A stretch of 17,811 nucleotides of DNA from Bacillota bacterium (GCA_023434855.1 JAEYSJ010000058.1:1-17811), one strand, 5' to 3'. Counted from the stretch's first letter, positions 1-7,514 are shown. Made by a program: numbers and translations. Notes: generated by a model from the letters alone, not told the origin.

Positions 1-1
1 C

Positions 2-1018
2 ACTTCAGGAACAACAGGCACACCGAAGGGGGCTGTTTTGACCCATAAGAATCTTATCAGCAACGCTAGGGCTCTTAGGGATGCTCTCCCGGTAAATTCT
101 ACGGATAACGTCCTTTGCGTTCTTCCCTTATACCACTGTTTTGCCTGGACTTGCACGATACTCAATTCGCTGTTTTGCGGGGCATCTATTACTATACTAG
201 AGGCGTTTTCTCCAAAAGAAACGATAGCTGTCATTAAGAAATATCGCGTGACAGTAGTATATGGAGTTCCGCCTATCTATAACTTTCTGTCGCGAATAGG
301 TGAGACCGAGGAACTGGCTAGCGTTAGGTTGTTTATATCTGGCGGTGCTTCACTGCCTAAAATGGTGGCCCAGCGTTTTTTCAAAAAATTCGGCAGGAAT
401 ATTGTTGAGGGATACGGACTTTCGGAAGCTTCACCCGTAGTAACCATAAATCCTCCCGAAAAAATAAAGTATCATTCAAGTGGTAAACCTCTCCCGGGAT
501 TGGCGGTAAAGATTGTAAATTCAAAAGGGGAAGAACTTTCGCCTGGTGCAGTAGGAGAGATAGTGGTGAAAGGGCTTAGTGTAATGCAGGGCTACTATAA
601 TCTCACGTTGGAATCCTCAACAGTGCTTAGAGAAGGATGGCTTCATACCGGGGACTTAGCTTACCGGGATGCAGAAGGATACTTCTACATCGTCGACCGA
701 TTAAAAGATATGATCATATCGAACGGAGAAAATATTTATCCTAGAGAAATTGAAGAATTATTATACGCTTACCCCAGTATCGCGGAAGCTGCTGTTGTGG
801 GGGTTCCGGATGAGCTGCACGGACAGGTGGCCTGTGCTTATCTTGCTTTGAGAGAAGGGTATGTATTTGATAAAAAAGCAATGAGAGAATATCTTTTGGC
901 CAATCTTGCCAGCTACAAAATACCTCGTATTTTCATCCTTCAGGATGCACTGCCCAAAAATCATACAGGTAAAATATTGAAGCGAGTTCTTGTCGAACAA
1001 ATTGAAAACTGTATTTGA
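2..1018 (+). CDS. Long-chain acyl-CoA synthetase (AMP-forming), 3' part
   Basis: This enzyme class activates fatty or other carboxylic acids to acyl-CoA through an acyl-adenylate, using ATP and CoA. The open frame enters from the left edge and ends with TGA at 1016-1018, so the N-terminal part is outside the window. The first visible residues are the ANL-superfamily phosphate-binding loop, TSGTTGTPKGAVLTHKNL. Further motifs follow in the expected order: GYGLSEASP, then GWLHTGDLAY, then RLKDMIISNGENIYPREIE, and finally the C-terminal catalytic lysine region PKNHTGKILKR. The visible 338 residues match a typical C-terminal two-thirds. An internal TTG at 38 is not the start, because the conserved loop lies upstream of it. 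The acyl substrate cannot be read from the sequence; long-chain is the best family guess, and medium-chain or aryl acids are alternatives. Repeat copy 1 lies downstream. Confidence 0.93.
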   Translation, partial: TSGTTGTPKGAVLTHKNLISNARALRDALPVNSTDNVLCVLPLYHCFAWTCTILNSLFCGASITILEAFSPKETIAVIKKYRVTVVYGVPPIYNFLSRIGETEELASVRLFISGGASLPKMVAQRFFKKFGRNIVEGYGLSEASPVVTINPPEKIKYHSSGKPLPGLAVKIVNSKGEELSPGAVGEIVVKGLSVMQGYYNLTLESSTVLREGWLHTGDLAYRDAEGYFYIVDRLKDMIISNGENIYPREIEELLYAYPSIAEAAVVGVPDELHGQVACAYLALREGYVFDKKAMREYLLANLASYKIPRIFILQDALPKNHTGKILKRVLVEQIENCI

Positions 1019-1049
1019 TAAATGAAAAAATAAGCAAAGGGAAGATAAA

Positions 1050-1112
1050 ATGAAGAGGGTTGCACTTTTTACCATAATTCCCGTGCTTTTCTATAAAAAC
1101 TCGTTTGCCTAG
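1050..1112 (+). CDS. Possible 20-residue signal-peptide-like micro-ORF
   Basis: The frame reads MKRVALFTIIPVLFYKNSFA and then TAG. It has a plausible ribosome site (AAGGGAAG) about 6 nt before the ATG. A basic start, a hydrophobic core and an FA end resemble a signal peptide. The stop codon is formed by the first arm of the downstream repeat hairpin. It may be a tiny peptide, the truncated start of a lost gene, or chance. No homologue is recognised. Confidence 0.2.
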   Translation: MKRVALFTIIPVLFYKNSFA

Positions 1113-1197
1113 ACGTGGTCTAGGCGTTATTTTCGTGAGGGGGTGTTAAACCTTACGCAAAATGTTGCAGGTATCTTACGAAAAGGTGCGACACCTT
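1099..1197 (+). repeat. Dispersed terminator repeat, copy 1
   Basis: The core is GCCTAGACGTGGTCTAGGC, followed by a T-rich run and GTGAGGGGGTGTTAAA, then a GCAGGTATCTTACG box. The core and the T-run/GTGAGGGGG tail recur at 7539-7570. A related but interrupted version lies at 12747-12910. Unlike copies 2 and 3, this copy lacks the upstream GAATTTATGTTC segment. Confidence 0.6.
1107..1135 (+). terminator. Intrinsic terminator after the acyl-CoA synthetase
   Basis: An 8-bp perfect stem, GCCTAGAC/GTCTAGGC (1107-1114 with 1118-1125), has a GTG loop and is followed by GTTATTTTCG. The T-run is interrupted, so efficiency may be moderate. Confidence 0.55.
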
Positions 1198-1521
1198 CCA
1201 GAATATATACTGTCCTAATTTTATAATGGAAAATTATACTATAAAGAAGGAATTTGTAAATTTTTATTGAAATTATCATAATAAGGTAGAAAAATGTAAA
1301 AAAATACTATTAACAGCACATTAATTAACATATACATCAGAGCATGTTATCGACCATTAAAGAATGACGTTGCAGCTAAAGAATTGGCCACGAATTAACT
1401 TACGACGAAAAAATTTACAAGACCTTACAGATAGTGGAATTAAGGTTGTCTCACCTTCTCTTGTTTGGACGTATATACGGTCGTGGCACAAAAAAATAGT
1501 AGTACGAATTGAGGGGATAAT

Positions 1522-3576
1522 ATGCAAAAATGGTTTAGAAAAATTCAACCTTCTAAAGACCAGGTGACGAGTGAAAATACTCACACGGCGCCTGTCGCAA
1601 AATTAGAAGATATTCAGGAATCATATGTATCGGTAGCAGAATTAAACTCCTTTACTATTAACAAACTCTGTAATGTGGCTGGTGGCGTAGCTTTTGTTAT
1701 AGGTTTTGTTTCGCCTGACAACAATTTTAGCCAACTGGCGACAACAGTAAAAGGCTTATTGCCAGCTAATACTGCCTTTATAATGATATCCACCGCAGGT
1801 GAATTATGTAATGACGGCACTAATGCATCTTTATATAAACCTGCGAATGAAAATCGCAAGAAAATTCTTCTCCAAGCCTATTCCAAAAAAATAGTAAAAA
1901 ACTGCCAAATTATATCTGTTTCTCTTGCTAACGATGACCTTAAAAAAGGCGTTGTTGAAAAGAGTGTTGATGATCGGGTTGCGCAAATAAAATATGAACT
2001 AGAGAAAGTTCCGCTGAAGTTTAGCATCAACAGTCATAATACGGTAGCTTTAGCCTATGTTGATGGTTTATCAAGTTCTGAAACATTTTTTATGCAAGCC
2101 GTTTATGCAAGTAAAAAATTCCCATGCCCATTTGTCGGCGGATCGGCAGCAGGCAATTTGGATTTTTTAAATACTTATATTTATGATGGTAATGTTGTTA
2201 GACAAAACTGCGCTGTAGTTTGTTTGCTGAAGTTACATCCCCATTATTCCTATGGTATTTTTAAAACGCAAGGATTTACTAAAGATGCGGGTGAATTTAT
2301 TGTATCAGATTCAAGTTCGGCCTTGCGTTATGTAAGTAAAGTATTTGATGAGAATTATAACAGTATTAGCTTTATTTCTCTTCTTAAAAAACGCTTTAAC
2401 GTACAAACGGTAGACCAGTTAAATAAAATGCTTGAGTCGCACGGATTTGCTGTTGAAATTGGCGGTGAAATGTTTGTGCGGGCCATAGCAAGAATCGATG
2501 AGGAAAACGACAGAGTCTATTTTTTCTGCGATATAGCTATGGGCGAAAAACTTTTTGTTGTACGGCGTGCTTCGTTAGTTGAGACGATTACGACAGATTG
2601 GCAAAGTTTTATTAGCGGCAAACCGAAACCTATAGGCGGGATTATAAATGATTGTATATTACGCCGGTTATTTAATGCGGAAACAATTGAAAAAGTGAAT
2701 GTTTTTCCGGACATTTCTGTAGCAGGCTATTCTAGTTTTGGCGAATTATTAGGATCAAACATTAATGAAACGATGACAGGAGTATTCTTTTTTAATACCG
2801 AGACTGTGGACGATTTCTCTGATGAATATGTTGATAAAATGCCAATTTACTATAGTAACTTTGAGAAATATTTTTTAGAACGGCAACTAAGCCAAATTAA
2901 GATAGTGAACAAGCTGCGCGGCAAGGTTATTGAATTATTAAATACGAATAGCAGCAACATTCCCATTGTTTTGGATAATGTCAACAGGATAGGACAACAA
3001 GTTCGCAGCATTGGAGATGACACAAAAAATTTATTACAAGTACTTACCCAAAATATGCACGGCGTAAACGAACTGATTTCTGTAAATAACCAAATTGCAC
3101 CGACCATCGAAGCCTTGACTAGCAGCACGAAAGAAATTAAGAATGTATTGACATTAATAATGAATATTGCCGCGCAGACTAATCTATTAGCCTTAAATGC
3201 CGCTATTGAAGCGGCGCGGGCAGGTGAGCAAGGACGTGGTTTTGCTGTAGTTGCCGAAGAAGTTCGAAAGTTGGCACAGAATACCCAGGATAGCCTAAAT
3301 CAAACCAACGCTTCAATTAACAGACTATTTGAAAGTGTTCAAGAAATATCGGCAAAATTAAAATCGAGCAATGATTTTTCCTGCAAATTCCAAGACGATA
3401 TGGACAAATTCAATACAGATTTAAATAGTGTCGCTTCGGAAATTATAGGTGCTGTAGATATAATATCTTCATCAATAGAACGTATTGCTGACTTTGATTC
3501 ATTAAATGAAACCACGCAAAGCGAACTGACTAAAGTATCGAATTTAGTTCGCTTTATGGAACGTGATGAAAGATAA
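1522..3576 (+). CDS. Soluble methyl-accepting chemotaxis protein with FIST sensor domain
   Basis: This is a chemoreceptor expected to control CheA/CheW arrays from the cytoplasm. Residues from about 55 to 415 look like a FIST_N plus FIST_C sensory module, with typical stretches [18 protein letters not shown] and a late [17 protein letters not shown] domains are proposed to bind small ligands such as amino acids. A helical linker follows. The last roughly 190 residues are a standard MCP signalling hairpin, whose highly conserved tip starts at about residue 548 with [20 protein letters not shown] and continues through [16 protein letters not shown] see no transmembrane segment, HAMP domain or signal peptide in the 684 residues, so the receptor should be soluble or associate with membrane arrays through partners. 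The ATG at 1522 is preceded by GAGGGG at 5-nt spacing. No che genes are nearby. It is a single-gene unit closed by two hairpins. Confidence 0.93.
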   Translation: MQKWFRKIQPSKDQVTSENTHTAPVAKLEDIQESYVSVAELNSFTINKLCNVAGGVAFVIGFVSPDNNFSQLATTVKGLLPANTAFIMISTAGELCNDGTNASLYKPANENRKKILLQAYSKKIVKNCQIISVSLANDDLKKGVVEKSVDDRVAQIKYELEKVPLKFSINSHNTVALAYVDGLSSSETFFMQAVYASKKFPCPFVGGSAAGNLDFLNTYIYDGNVVRQNCAVVCLLKLHPHYSYGIFKTQGFTKDAGEFIVSDSSSALRYVSKVFDENYNSISFISLLKKRFNVQTVDQLNKMLESHGFAVEIGGEMFVRAIARIDEENDRVYFFCDIAMGEKLFVVRRASLVETITTDWQSFISGKPKPIGGIINDCILRRLFNAETIEKVNVFPDISVAGYSSFGELLGSNINETMTGVFFFNTETVDDFSDEYVDKMPIYYSNFEKYFLERQLSQIKIVNKLRGKVIELLNTNSSNIPIVLDNVNRIGQQVRSIGDDTKNLLQVLTQNMHGVNELISVNNQIAPTIEALTSSTKEIKNVLTLIMNIAAQTNLLALNAAIEAARAGEQGRGFAVVAEEVRKLAQNTQDSLNQTNASINRLFESVQEISAKLKSSNDFSCKFQDDMDKFNTDLNSVASEIIGAVDIISSSIERIADFDSLNETTQSELTKVSNLVRFMERDER

Positions 3577-3597
3577 TACACAATTTCCTTCCTTTTT

Positions 3598-3622
3598 TCC
3601 CGGCTTACGCCGGGATTTTTTA
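3598..3622 (+). terminator. Intrinsic terminator after the chemoreceptor
   Basis: The stem TCCCGGC/GCCGGGA with a TTAC loop is followed by TTTTTTATT. It lies 22 nt after the stop codon. This is a strong classical rho-independent terminator. Confidence 0.9.
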
Positions 3623-3712
3623 TTGCAAGATGATATATATACGCAGCAAAAAGCTAGAACGAATAAGACAACCTGTTTTATAGCAAGCATTCATATCAAT
3701 TTTGCGTTAAGC

Positions 3713-3761
3713 ATAAAAATAACCATGATACTCCTAAATGGAGTTCGATGGTTATTTTTAT
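3713..3761. terminator. Long AT-rich hairpin, probable bidirectional terminator
   Basis: A 14-bp perfect stem, ATAAAAATAACCAT (3713-3726) with ATGGTTATTTTTAT (3748-3761), has an additional inner ACTCC/GGAGT pairing. It carries A/T runs on both sides, so it could stop transcription in either direction. It insulates the L,D-transpeptidase gene from upstream transcription. Confidence 0.65.
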
Positions 3762-3829
3762 AGGTACTCAAAGAAGTTTTACTTAAATATTGCTCCTGGG
3801 ACAAAGAATTATAAGTGGGGGTGACAAAC

Positions 3830-4546
3830 TTGAAGATAATAACATCCGGATTTAGACGTAAGTATTACTACTATGGTACAGCATTCCTTGTTGTTATATG
3901 CATTTTATTCGGGGTTTTGGGTCTTGATTATCTGGACGAACGTGAACTGGCCGCCGTACCTGGCCAACCTACCAATCCGCCATCCGGAAGTATAAGCATT
4001 GTTATTAAAATACCTGAACGTATATTAGAGGTTCAGTCCGATGGCCAATTATATAAAAAATATCGCGTTGCTGTTGGTAAGAGTGAAACACCAACTCCTG
4101 TTGGCGAATGGAAAGTCGTGTGGAAAGATTATAACTGGGGTACAGGTTTTGGTACCAGGTGGATGGGATTAAATGTTCCCTGGGGGATTTATGGAATTCA
4201 TGGGACGAATAATCCATGGTCAATCGGCCGGTTTGCAAGTCATGGTTGTATACGTATGCGTAATAAAGATGTAGAAGAATTATTTGAATGGATTCCCATT
4301 GGAACACTTGTACATATTGAGGGGAAAAAAGTTAAGGTACAGCGAGTACTGAAATATAAAACGACAGGACCTGATGTAGTTGTTTTACAGTTAAAGCTAA
4401 AGGAATTAGGATATCTAAACGAGCGTGCTGACGGAATCTATGGATTGGCTACAGAATCGAGTGTAAAATCATTTCAATCTGACCGCGGACTCGAGGCAAC
4501 AGGCATTGTCGACAAGGAAATGCTAAATCTCCTGGAGATAGAATAA
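3830..4546 (+). CDS. L,D-transpeptidase (YkuD) with C-terminal peptidoglycan-binding domain
   Basis: This enzyme forms 3-3 cross-links in peptidoglycan or attaches substrates to meso-DAP, using a catalytic cysteine outside the membrane. An N-terminal membrane segment (about residues 13-33) anchors it. The YkuD domain follows, with the signature HGTNNPWSIG...SHGCIRM; Cys140 is the nucleophile in the SHGC motif. A peptidoglycan_binding_1 module fills about residues 180-238 (GPDVVVLQLKLKELGYL ... DGIYGLATESSVKSFQ). I chose the TTG at 3830 because GGGGGTG at 3817-3823 then sits 6 nt upstream; the in-frame GTG at 3815 overlaps this ribosome site and is unlikely. The predicted product has 238 residues. 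It stands alone between strong terminators. A murein-remodelling partner, a D,D-carboxypeptidase, lies about 1.6 kb downstream, although tetrapeptide production by that enzyme for this one is inference only. Confidence 0.93.
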   Translation: MKIITSGFRRKYYYYGTAFLVVICILFGVLGLDYLDERELAAVPGQPTNPPSGSISIVIKIPERILEVQSDGQLYKKYRVAVGKSETPTPVGEWKVVWKDYNWGTGFGTRWMGLNVPWGIYGIHGTNNPWSIGRFASHGCIRMRNKDVEELFEWIPIGTLVHIEGKKVKVQRVLKYKTTGPDVVVLQLKLKELGYLNERADGIYGLATESSVKSFQSDRGLEATGIVDKEMLNLLEIE

Positions 4547-4600
4547 GCGGATTAAAAATAGTAGTTAGGACTTAACACTGATTTTAATAAGCTGTGAAAC

Positions 4601-4636
4601 ACGCCAAAAACCTAGCATTTGCTAGGTTTTTGGCGT
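4601..4636. terminator. Strong bidirectional terminator between convergent genes
   Basis: A 16-bp perfect stem, ACGCCAAAAACCTAGC (4601-4616) with GCTAGGTTTTTGGCGT (4621-4636), has an ATTT loop. The stem includes A and T runs usable on either strand. It lies between the L,D-transpeptidase gene and the minus-strand GlsB-type gene. Confidence 0.85.
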
Positions 4637-4640
4637 TAAA

Positions 4641-4672
4641 TAAGTTATGCAGGATTTTCCCTGGATAACTTA
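4641..4672. other. Second hairpin with GCAGGATTTT loop segment
   Basis: TAAGTTAT (4641-4648) pairs with ATAACTTA (4665-4672), and inside it CAGG pairs with CCTG. It directly follows the 16-bp terminator and precedes a T-rich stretch, so it may act as a backup terminator. Its role is otherwise unknown. Confidence 0.45.
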
Positions 4673-4715
4673 TATTATTTTAGAGCAAAAACGACTTATT
4701 AAATTTTTTTGTAAA

Positions 4716-4970
4716 TTAGGTTCTTGCGGGGTTAAACAGGCGTACTATCCATAGCAGGATTACGGCTCCAATTACGCTGGTAATCAGCTCGCCAATCAGC
4801 CCACCCATAATTATGCCGAAAAAAGATAGCGCAAATCCGCCTATTATTGCACCTACAATACCGACAATTATATCTACCCATATTCCGAATCCATGACCTT
4901 TAACAAGCGTCCCTGCGAGCCAGCCAGCAACTGCACCGATTATGAGGAACCAAATTGTATTACTTATCAC
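4716..4970 (-). CDS. GlsB/YeaQ/YmgE family small membrane protein
   Basis: This 84-residue protein belongs to the transglycosylase-associated-protein family. These are small glycine-rich integral membrane proteins often linked to stress, whose biochemical role is not settled. The sequence shows about three hydrophobic helices dense in small residues: TIWFLIIGAVAGWLAGTLV, then IVGIVGAIIGGFAL, then the C-terminal IMGGLIGELITSVIGAVILL. The length matches the family. The GTG start at 4970 has a near-perfect AAAGGAGG ribosome site 7 nt upstream. It is convergent with the L,D-transpeptidase gene and followed by the strong terminator. The 88-nt gap to the upstream TPR gene suggests it has its own ribosome site and perhaps its own promoter; co-transcription with the TPR gene is also possible. 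Confidence 0.88.
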   Translation of the reverse strand: MISNTIWFLIIGAVAGWLAGTLVKGHGFGIWVDIIVGIVGAIIGGFALSFFGIIMGGLIGELITSVIGAVILLWIVRLFNPART

Positions 4971-5057
4971 AACAACACCTCCTTTGAATATAGTATTGCC
5001 AGGAGAGACGAATCTATTTAAATGTAGTAGTAACCATTAGCCTTCTATTTCCCGATT

Positions 5058-5699
5058 CTAGATTAACATGCTTTTAATCTTGGCTTTAAATGCGCGATAC
5101 CGGTGTTGTTTTTTTAAAAAAGAGGGGCAATTCTTTAAACTTGCCGGAACTTGCCGGAACATCTCCATAGCTCTTTCCCGATGTCCTTCTCGCTGGAAAA
5201 CAACACCTGCCTCATAGAACAATTCAGGGCTCTCATATTCGTATATTTTCTCTAGATATGCTTCAATCTGGTCTTGAGATTCTTGCCGTCTTAAGCTGTA
5301 TTCCATTAGATACACATAAGGAAGACCGTATTTTATTTTTGGATTTAATCGCAGGGCATTTTCCATTGCTATCTTTCCGGCATCCAATGCACCGGTCCTA
5401 ATTCGGGCCACTCCTAAATAGTATTCAATATCAGGGTGGTCAGGGATTAGATCATGCGCTTTTTCCAAGTTGTGCCGGCCGTCATTCATATTTCCGCTTT
5501 CCACCTGAAGTGCCCCTAATTCATAATAAGTAAGCCCTGGGGAAGGGCTGAAATCAAGCTCTCGTTTTAGTTTGGCAATTTTTTGCCAACTTCTCAGCGG
5601 ACGAGTGAAATCCGGTATGACACCGATATACCGTCTATCAATGATAATATAAATAATTGCCATTAACACTAAAGCCTCCACTGGATTTTCAAAGAACAT
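5058..5699 (-). CDS. Membrane-anchored TPR-repeat protein
   Basis: This is a 213-residue protein from the ATG at 5699. A hydrophobic N-terminus (VEALVLMAIIYIIID) is followed by a basic linker and then TPR-like helical repeats, clearest in YYELGALQVESGNMNDG..NLEKAH and IEYYLGVARIRTGALDAGKIAMENALRLNP. TPR arrays mediate protein-protein contacts; the partner here is unknown. Start choice is uncertain: the ATG has no ribosome site, while a strong GGGGAGGTG sits about 40 nt upstream (minus strand). In-frame ATT codons at 5732 and 5735 lie at good spacing from it, and the frame is open between. An ATT start at 5732 would give 224 residues beginning (M)KFFFLYAILR. I keep the conventional ATG in the coordinates. 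A 10-bp tandem repeat (5141-5160) falls within the C-terminal coding part without breaking the frame. Confidence 0.85.
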   Translation of the reverse strand: MFFENPVEALVLMAIIYIIIDRRYIGVIPDFTRPLRSWQKIAKLKRELDFSPSPGLTYYELGALQVESGNMNDGRHNLEKAHDLIPDHPDIEYYLGVARIRTGALDAGKIAMENALRLNPKIKYGLPYVYLMEYSLRRQESQDQIEAYLEKIYEYESPELFYEAGVVFQREGHRERAMEMFRQVPASLKNCPSFLKKQHRYRAFKAKIKSMLI

Positions 5700-5882
5700 T
5701 CTTAAAATAGCATATAAAAAGAAAAACTTAATAATAACACCTCCCCAAAGTAGCCTTGGATTACTATGCGTAGTTTGTTAGCAGTAATATTTTACACTTC
5801 TAACCATCTTATTTCTAGTAGATTATATGGCTGTAAAATCTGCTGTTATTATTGCCAATAAAATCAAAGGTATTGCATATGC

Positions 5883-5978
5883 ATGACTTGCGAACAAAAA
5901 GAGACGGATCAGAGTGATTACGAAAAAGTTGTAAAAACAAAGCAAGAAGAGATCAAAAAAAGAAATTACAACTGTTAG
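5883..5978 (+). CDS. Possible small charged protein (31 aa)
   Basis: The frame starts MTCEQKETDQSDYEKVVKTK and ends KRNYNC before TAG. It is highly charged and hydrophilic with natural-looking codons. The only ribosome-site candidate is AAAGG about 12 nt upstream, which is weak. It could be a real small protein or a chance frame in a purine-rich stretch. Confidence 0.22.
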   Translation: MTCEQKETDQSDYEKVVKTKQEEIKKRNYNC

Positions 5979-5990
5979 CTCCACCTTGGG

Positions 5991-5996
5991 TATAAT
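5991..5996 (+). promoter_or_regulatory. Candidate -10 box for the carboxypeptidase gene
   Basis: There is a perfect TATAAT, but no good -35 at 16-18 nt spacing; TTACAA at 5966 is 19 nt away and weak. If it is used, transcripts would carry a leader of about 125 nt. Confidence 0.35.
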
Positions 5997-6034
5997 AAGT
6001 AGGTAGATGCCTGTCCTAAATTCGTAGCCAAGAA

Positions 6035-6108
6035 GGATGCCAGATTAAGAAGATTACCATGAAAGATTACAAGGCAACAGCGAGGCCCATCCTCTAGAAT
6101 GTAATCTG
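6035..6108 (+). promoter_or_regulatory. Leader with competing base-pairing segments
   Basis: Three segments, CAGATTA (6041-6047), AGATTAC (6051-6057) and AGATTAC (6064-6070), can each pair with GTAATCTG (6101-6108). That segment lies just before the ribosome site at 6113-6121. GGATG (6035-6039) can also pair with CATCC (6088-6092). Mutually exclusive folds near a ribosome site suggest a regulatory RNA leader; this is inference only. Confidence 0.3.
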
Positions 6109-6128
6109 TCTCAGAAGGGAGTTATTTT

Positions 6129-7367
6129 ATGGCTAAGTTCCCGTCGAAACATCTCAAGTCCCAGTTTTTCAATAAACGGATTCTTATCTTACTGGTTATT
6201 GCATTATTTTGTATTGTTGGCATTGTCCGTATTGGGACTTACCACCCAGAAATCGAGGCCGAAACAACATCCCCCACCGTTACTTTACCGGGGCGGTTTT
6301 CCGTTACTTTTCCCATCCAGGGGGAAGCAGCAGTTGGCACGGATGATTTCGGAGTAATCGCGTCTTCGCCTGATCAAAGTCCTGTTCCCATTGCCAGTGT
6401 GACTAAAATTATGACAGCTTATCTTGTCTTAAAGGCGTACCCTTTGCAGCCAGGGGAAGAAGGGCCTACCTTAACTATGACGACGCAGGATGTTTCTGAT
6501 TATATTGATGATTTAGCGCAAGGTGGTTCCGTTTTAGAGGTTGAGGCAGGAGAAAAATTAAGCGAGAGACAACTTCTAGAAGCTTTGATGCTGCCATCTG
6601 CAGACAACATCGCGACTACCCTTGCGCGTTGGGTTTCCGGTTCGGAAAATGCGTTTGTCGCCGAAATGAACGAGACAGCTAAATCTTTGGGTATGATGCA
6701 AACTCACTATGCGGATACAAGTGGCTTGAATCCGGCAAGCATAAGCAACGCGGTGGATCAAATAAAGATCGCCCAAGTTGTCATGAAAAACCCGGTTTTC
6801 CGGGAGATAGTGGCTATGCCGCAAGCTAACCTCCCCGTTGCCGGAATTGTTTATAATGCGAATAGAATGCTTGGAGAGCATGGAATTGTTGGGATTAAAA
6901 CAGGCAATACAATGGCAGCCGGCGGTTGCTTCGTGTCTGCAGCACCTATAGGCAATGGGACGGAACCACATTTTATTCTGGTGGTGGTACTTGGCCAAAG
7001 TCCAACTTACCTACCCTTGCACAGTGCCCTAAATGCGAATGCCAAAATTTTGGACGAAGTCCTAACCGAGTTTAGACTATATACTCTAACGCCCCCGCCG
7101 AACGGTTTTGGGCAGATAACCAATGCGTGGCACTGTGATAGTACCTTATACTCTCCTCAACCTATACAAATTTTGGGGTATCCCGGGATGAACGCTTCTC
7201 TTTCCATTAATCTTATGAAAACACAATTACCAATCCCGCGTGGTACGAATATGGCAACTTTAAGGGTTCAATCTGGAAAGTCCGTTCAGGATTTTCAACT
7301 GCAAAATTCGGAGCAAATCAATCCCCCAGGTGTTTTATGGCGATTATTCCGAAATAGCTATGAATGA
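6129..7367 (+). CDS. D-alanyl-D-alanine carboxypeptidase (peptidase S11, DacF-like)
   Basis: This penicillin-binding protein trims the terminal D-Ala of peptidoglycan stem peptides outside the membrane, limiting 4-3 cross-linking. The 412-residue product has a cytoplasmic basic start, one N-terminal membrane segment (about residues 18-37) and an S11 catalytic domain. Active-site motifs are visible: SVTK at residues 90-93 (SxxK, Ser90 nucleophile) and KTG at 257-259. The expected SxN position reads S157-A-D159 followed by N160, so the usual Asn is Asp unless the register shifts by one. The C-terminal 90 or so residues would be the beta-rich PBP5_C-like region. The ATG at 6129 has AGAAGGGAG about 7 nt upstream. 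It is a single-gene unit with a long leader. The DacF label rests on family resemblance, not on operon context, because no spoIIA genes are adjacent. Confidence 0.9.
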   Translation: MAKFPSKHLKSQFFNKRILILLVIALFCIVGIVRIGTYHPEIEAETTSPTVTLPGRFSVTFPIQGEAAVGTDDFGVIASSPDQSPVPIASVTKIMTAYLVLKAYPLQPGEEGPTLTMTTQDVSDYIDDLAQGGSVLEVEAGEKLSERQLLEALMLPSADNIATTLARWVSGSENAFVAEMNETAKSLGMMQTHYADTSGLNPASISNAVDQIKIAQVVMKNPVFREIVAMPQANLPVAGIVYNANRMLGEHGIVGIKTGNTMAAGGCFVSAAPIGNGTEPHFILVVVLGQSPTYLPLHSALNANAKILDEVLTEFRLYTLTPPPNGFGQITNAWHCDSTLYSPQPIQILGYPGMNASLSINLMKTQLPIPRGTNMATLRVQSGKSVQDFQLQNSEQINPPGVLWRLFRNSYE

Positions 7368-7493
7368 AGGTAACCTTATCTATCTTGACATGTATGGGTT
7401 GGTTTTATTGAAGTTTGGCGGCATACCATAAACATAGGAAAAAATCCGCAGCATTGTTGGATTGCTAATACTTGCAGTACCAAAATGAAGTGC

Positions 7494-7514
7494 CCCCTGT
7501 CTACGTGACAGGGG
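7494..7514 (+). terminator. GC-rich hairpin downstream of the carboxypeptidase
   Basis: An 8-bp stem, CCCCTGTC/GACAGGGG, has a TACGT loop. It is followed by TTAAATAAG and not a U-run, so termination is doubtful. It may instead be the end of an old insertion element. Confidence 0.4.

Larger units (their letters stand above)
1019..1521. other. Intergenic stretch before the FIST chemoreceptor
   Basis: This AT-rich spacer holds the micro-ORF, repeat copy 1 and a second small hairpin, AAGGTG-CGA-CACCTT at 1183-1197. I looked for a c-di-GMP riboswitch, a sigma-28 promoter and a sigma-54 promoter between 1200 and 1521 and saw no convincing match. The ribosome site for the next gene is GAGGGG at 1511-1516. 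Confidence 0.6.
5746..6128. other. Long divergent intergenic region upstream of the carboxypeptidase
   Basis: This stretch separates the divergent TPR and carboxypeptidase genes. It contains TTTTACA (5790-5796) with TGTAAAA (5832-5838) as an inverted pair, a possible 31-residue ORF, a perfect -10 hexamer at 5991-5996 and a structured leader. I could not match it to a known riboswitch class, including the c-di-AMP class that often precedes wall-enzyme genes. Confidence 0.55.

Noticed and set aside
1200..1521. c-di-GMP riboswitch or sigma-28/sigma-54 promoter upstream of the chemoreceptor
   Set aside because: I could not find the conserved GEMM core or GC/GG-12/-24 or TAAA-GCCGATAA elements. 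A TGGCAC at about 1485 has no matching TTGC at the right spacing.
1357..1584. Overlapping plus-strand (1364-1567) and minus-strand (1357-1584) open frames before the chemoreceptor gene
   Set aside because: They overlap each other and the well-supported chemoreceptor start, have no ribosome site, and encode sequence with no domain-like pattern.
5141..5160. Perfect 10-bp tandem repeat (TTGCCGGAAC twice) in the TPR gene, considered as a phase-variable frameshift
   Set aside because: Only two copies are present, the frame is maintained, and the C-terminus read through it looks like natural protein. Deleting one copy would create an early stop, which argues that the present form is functional.
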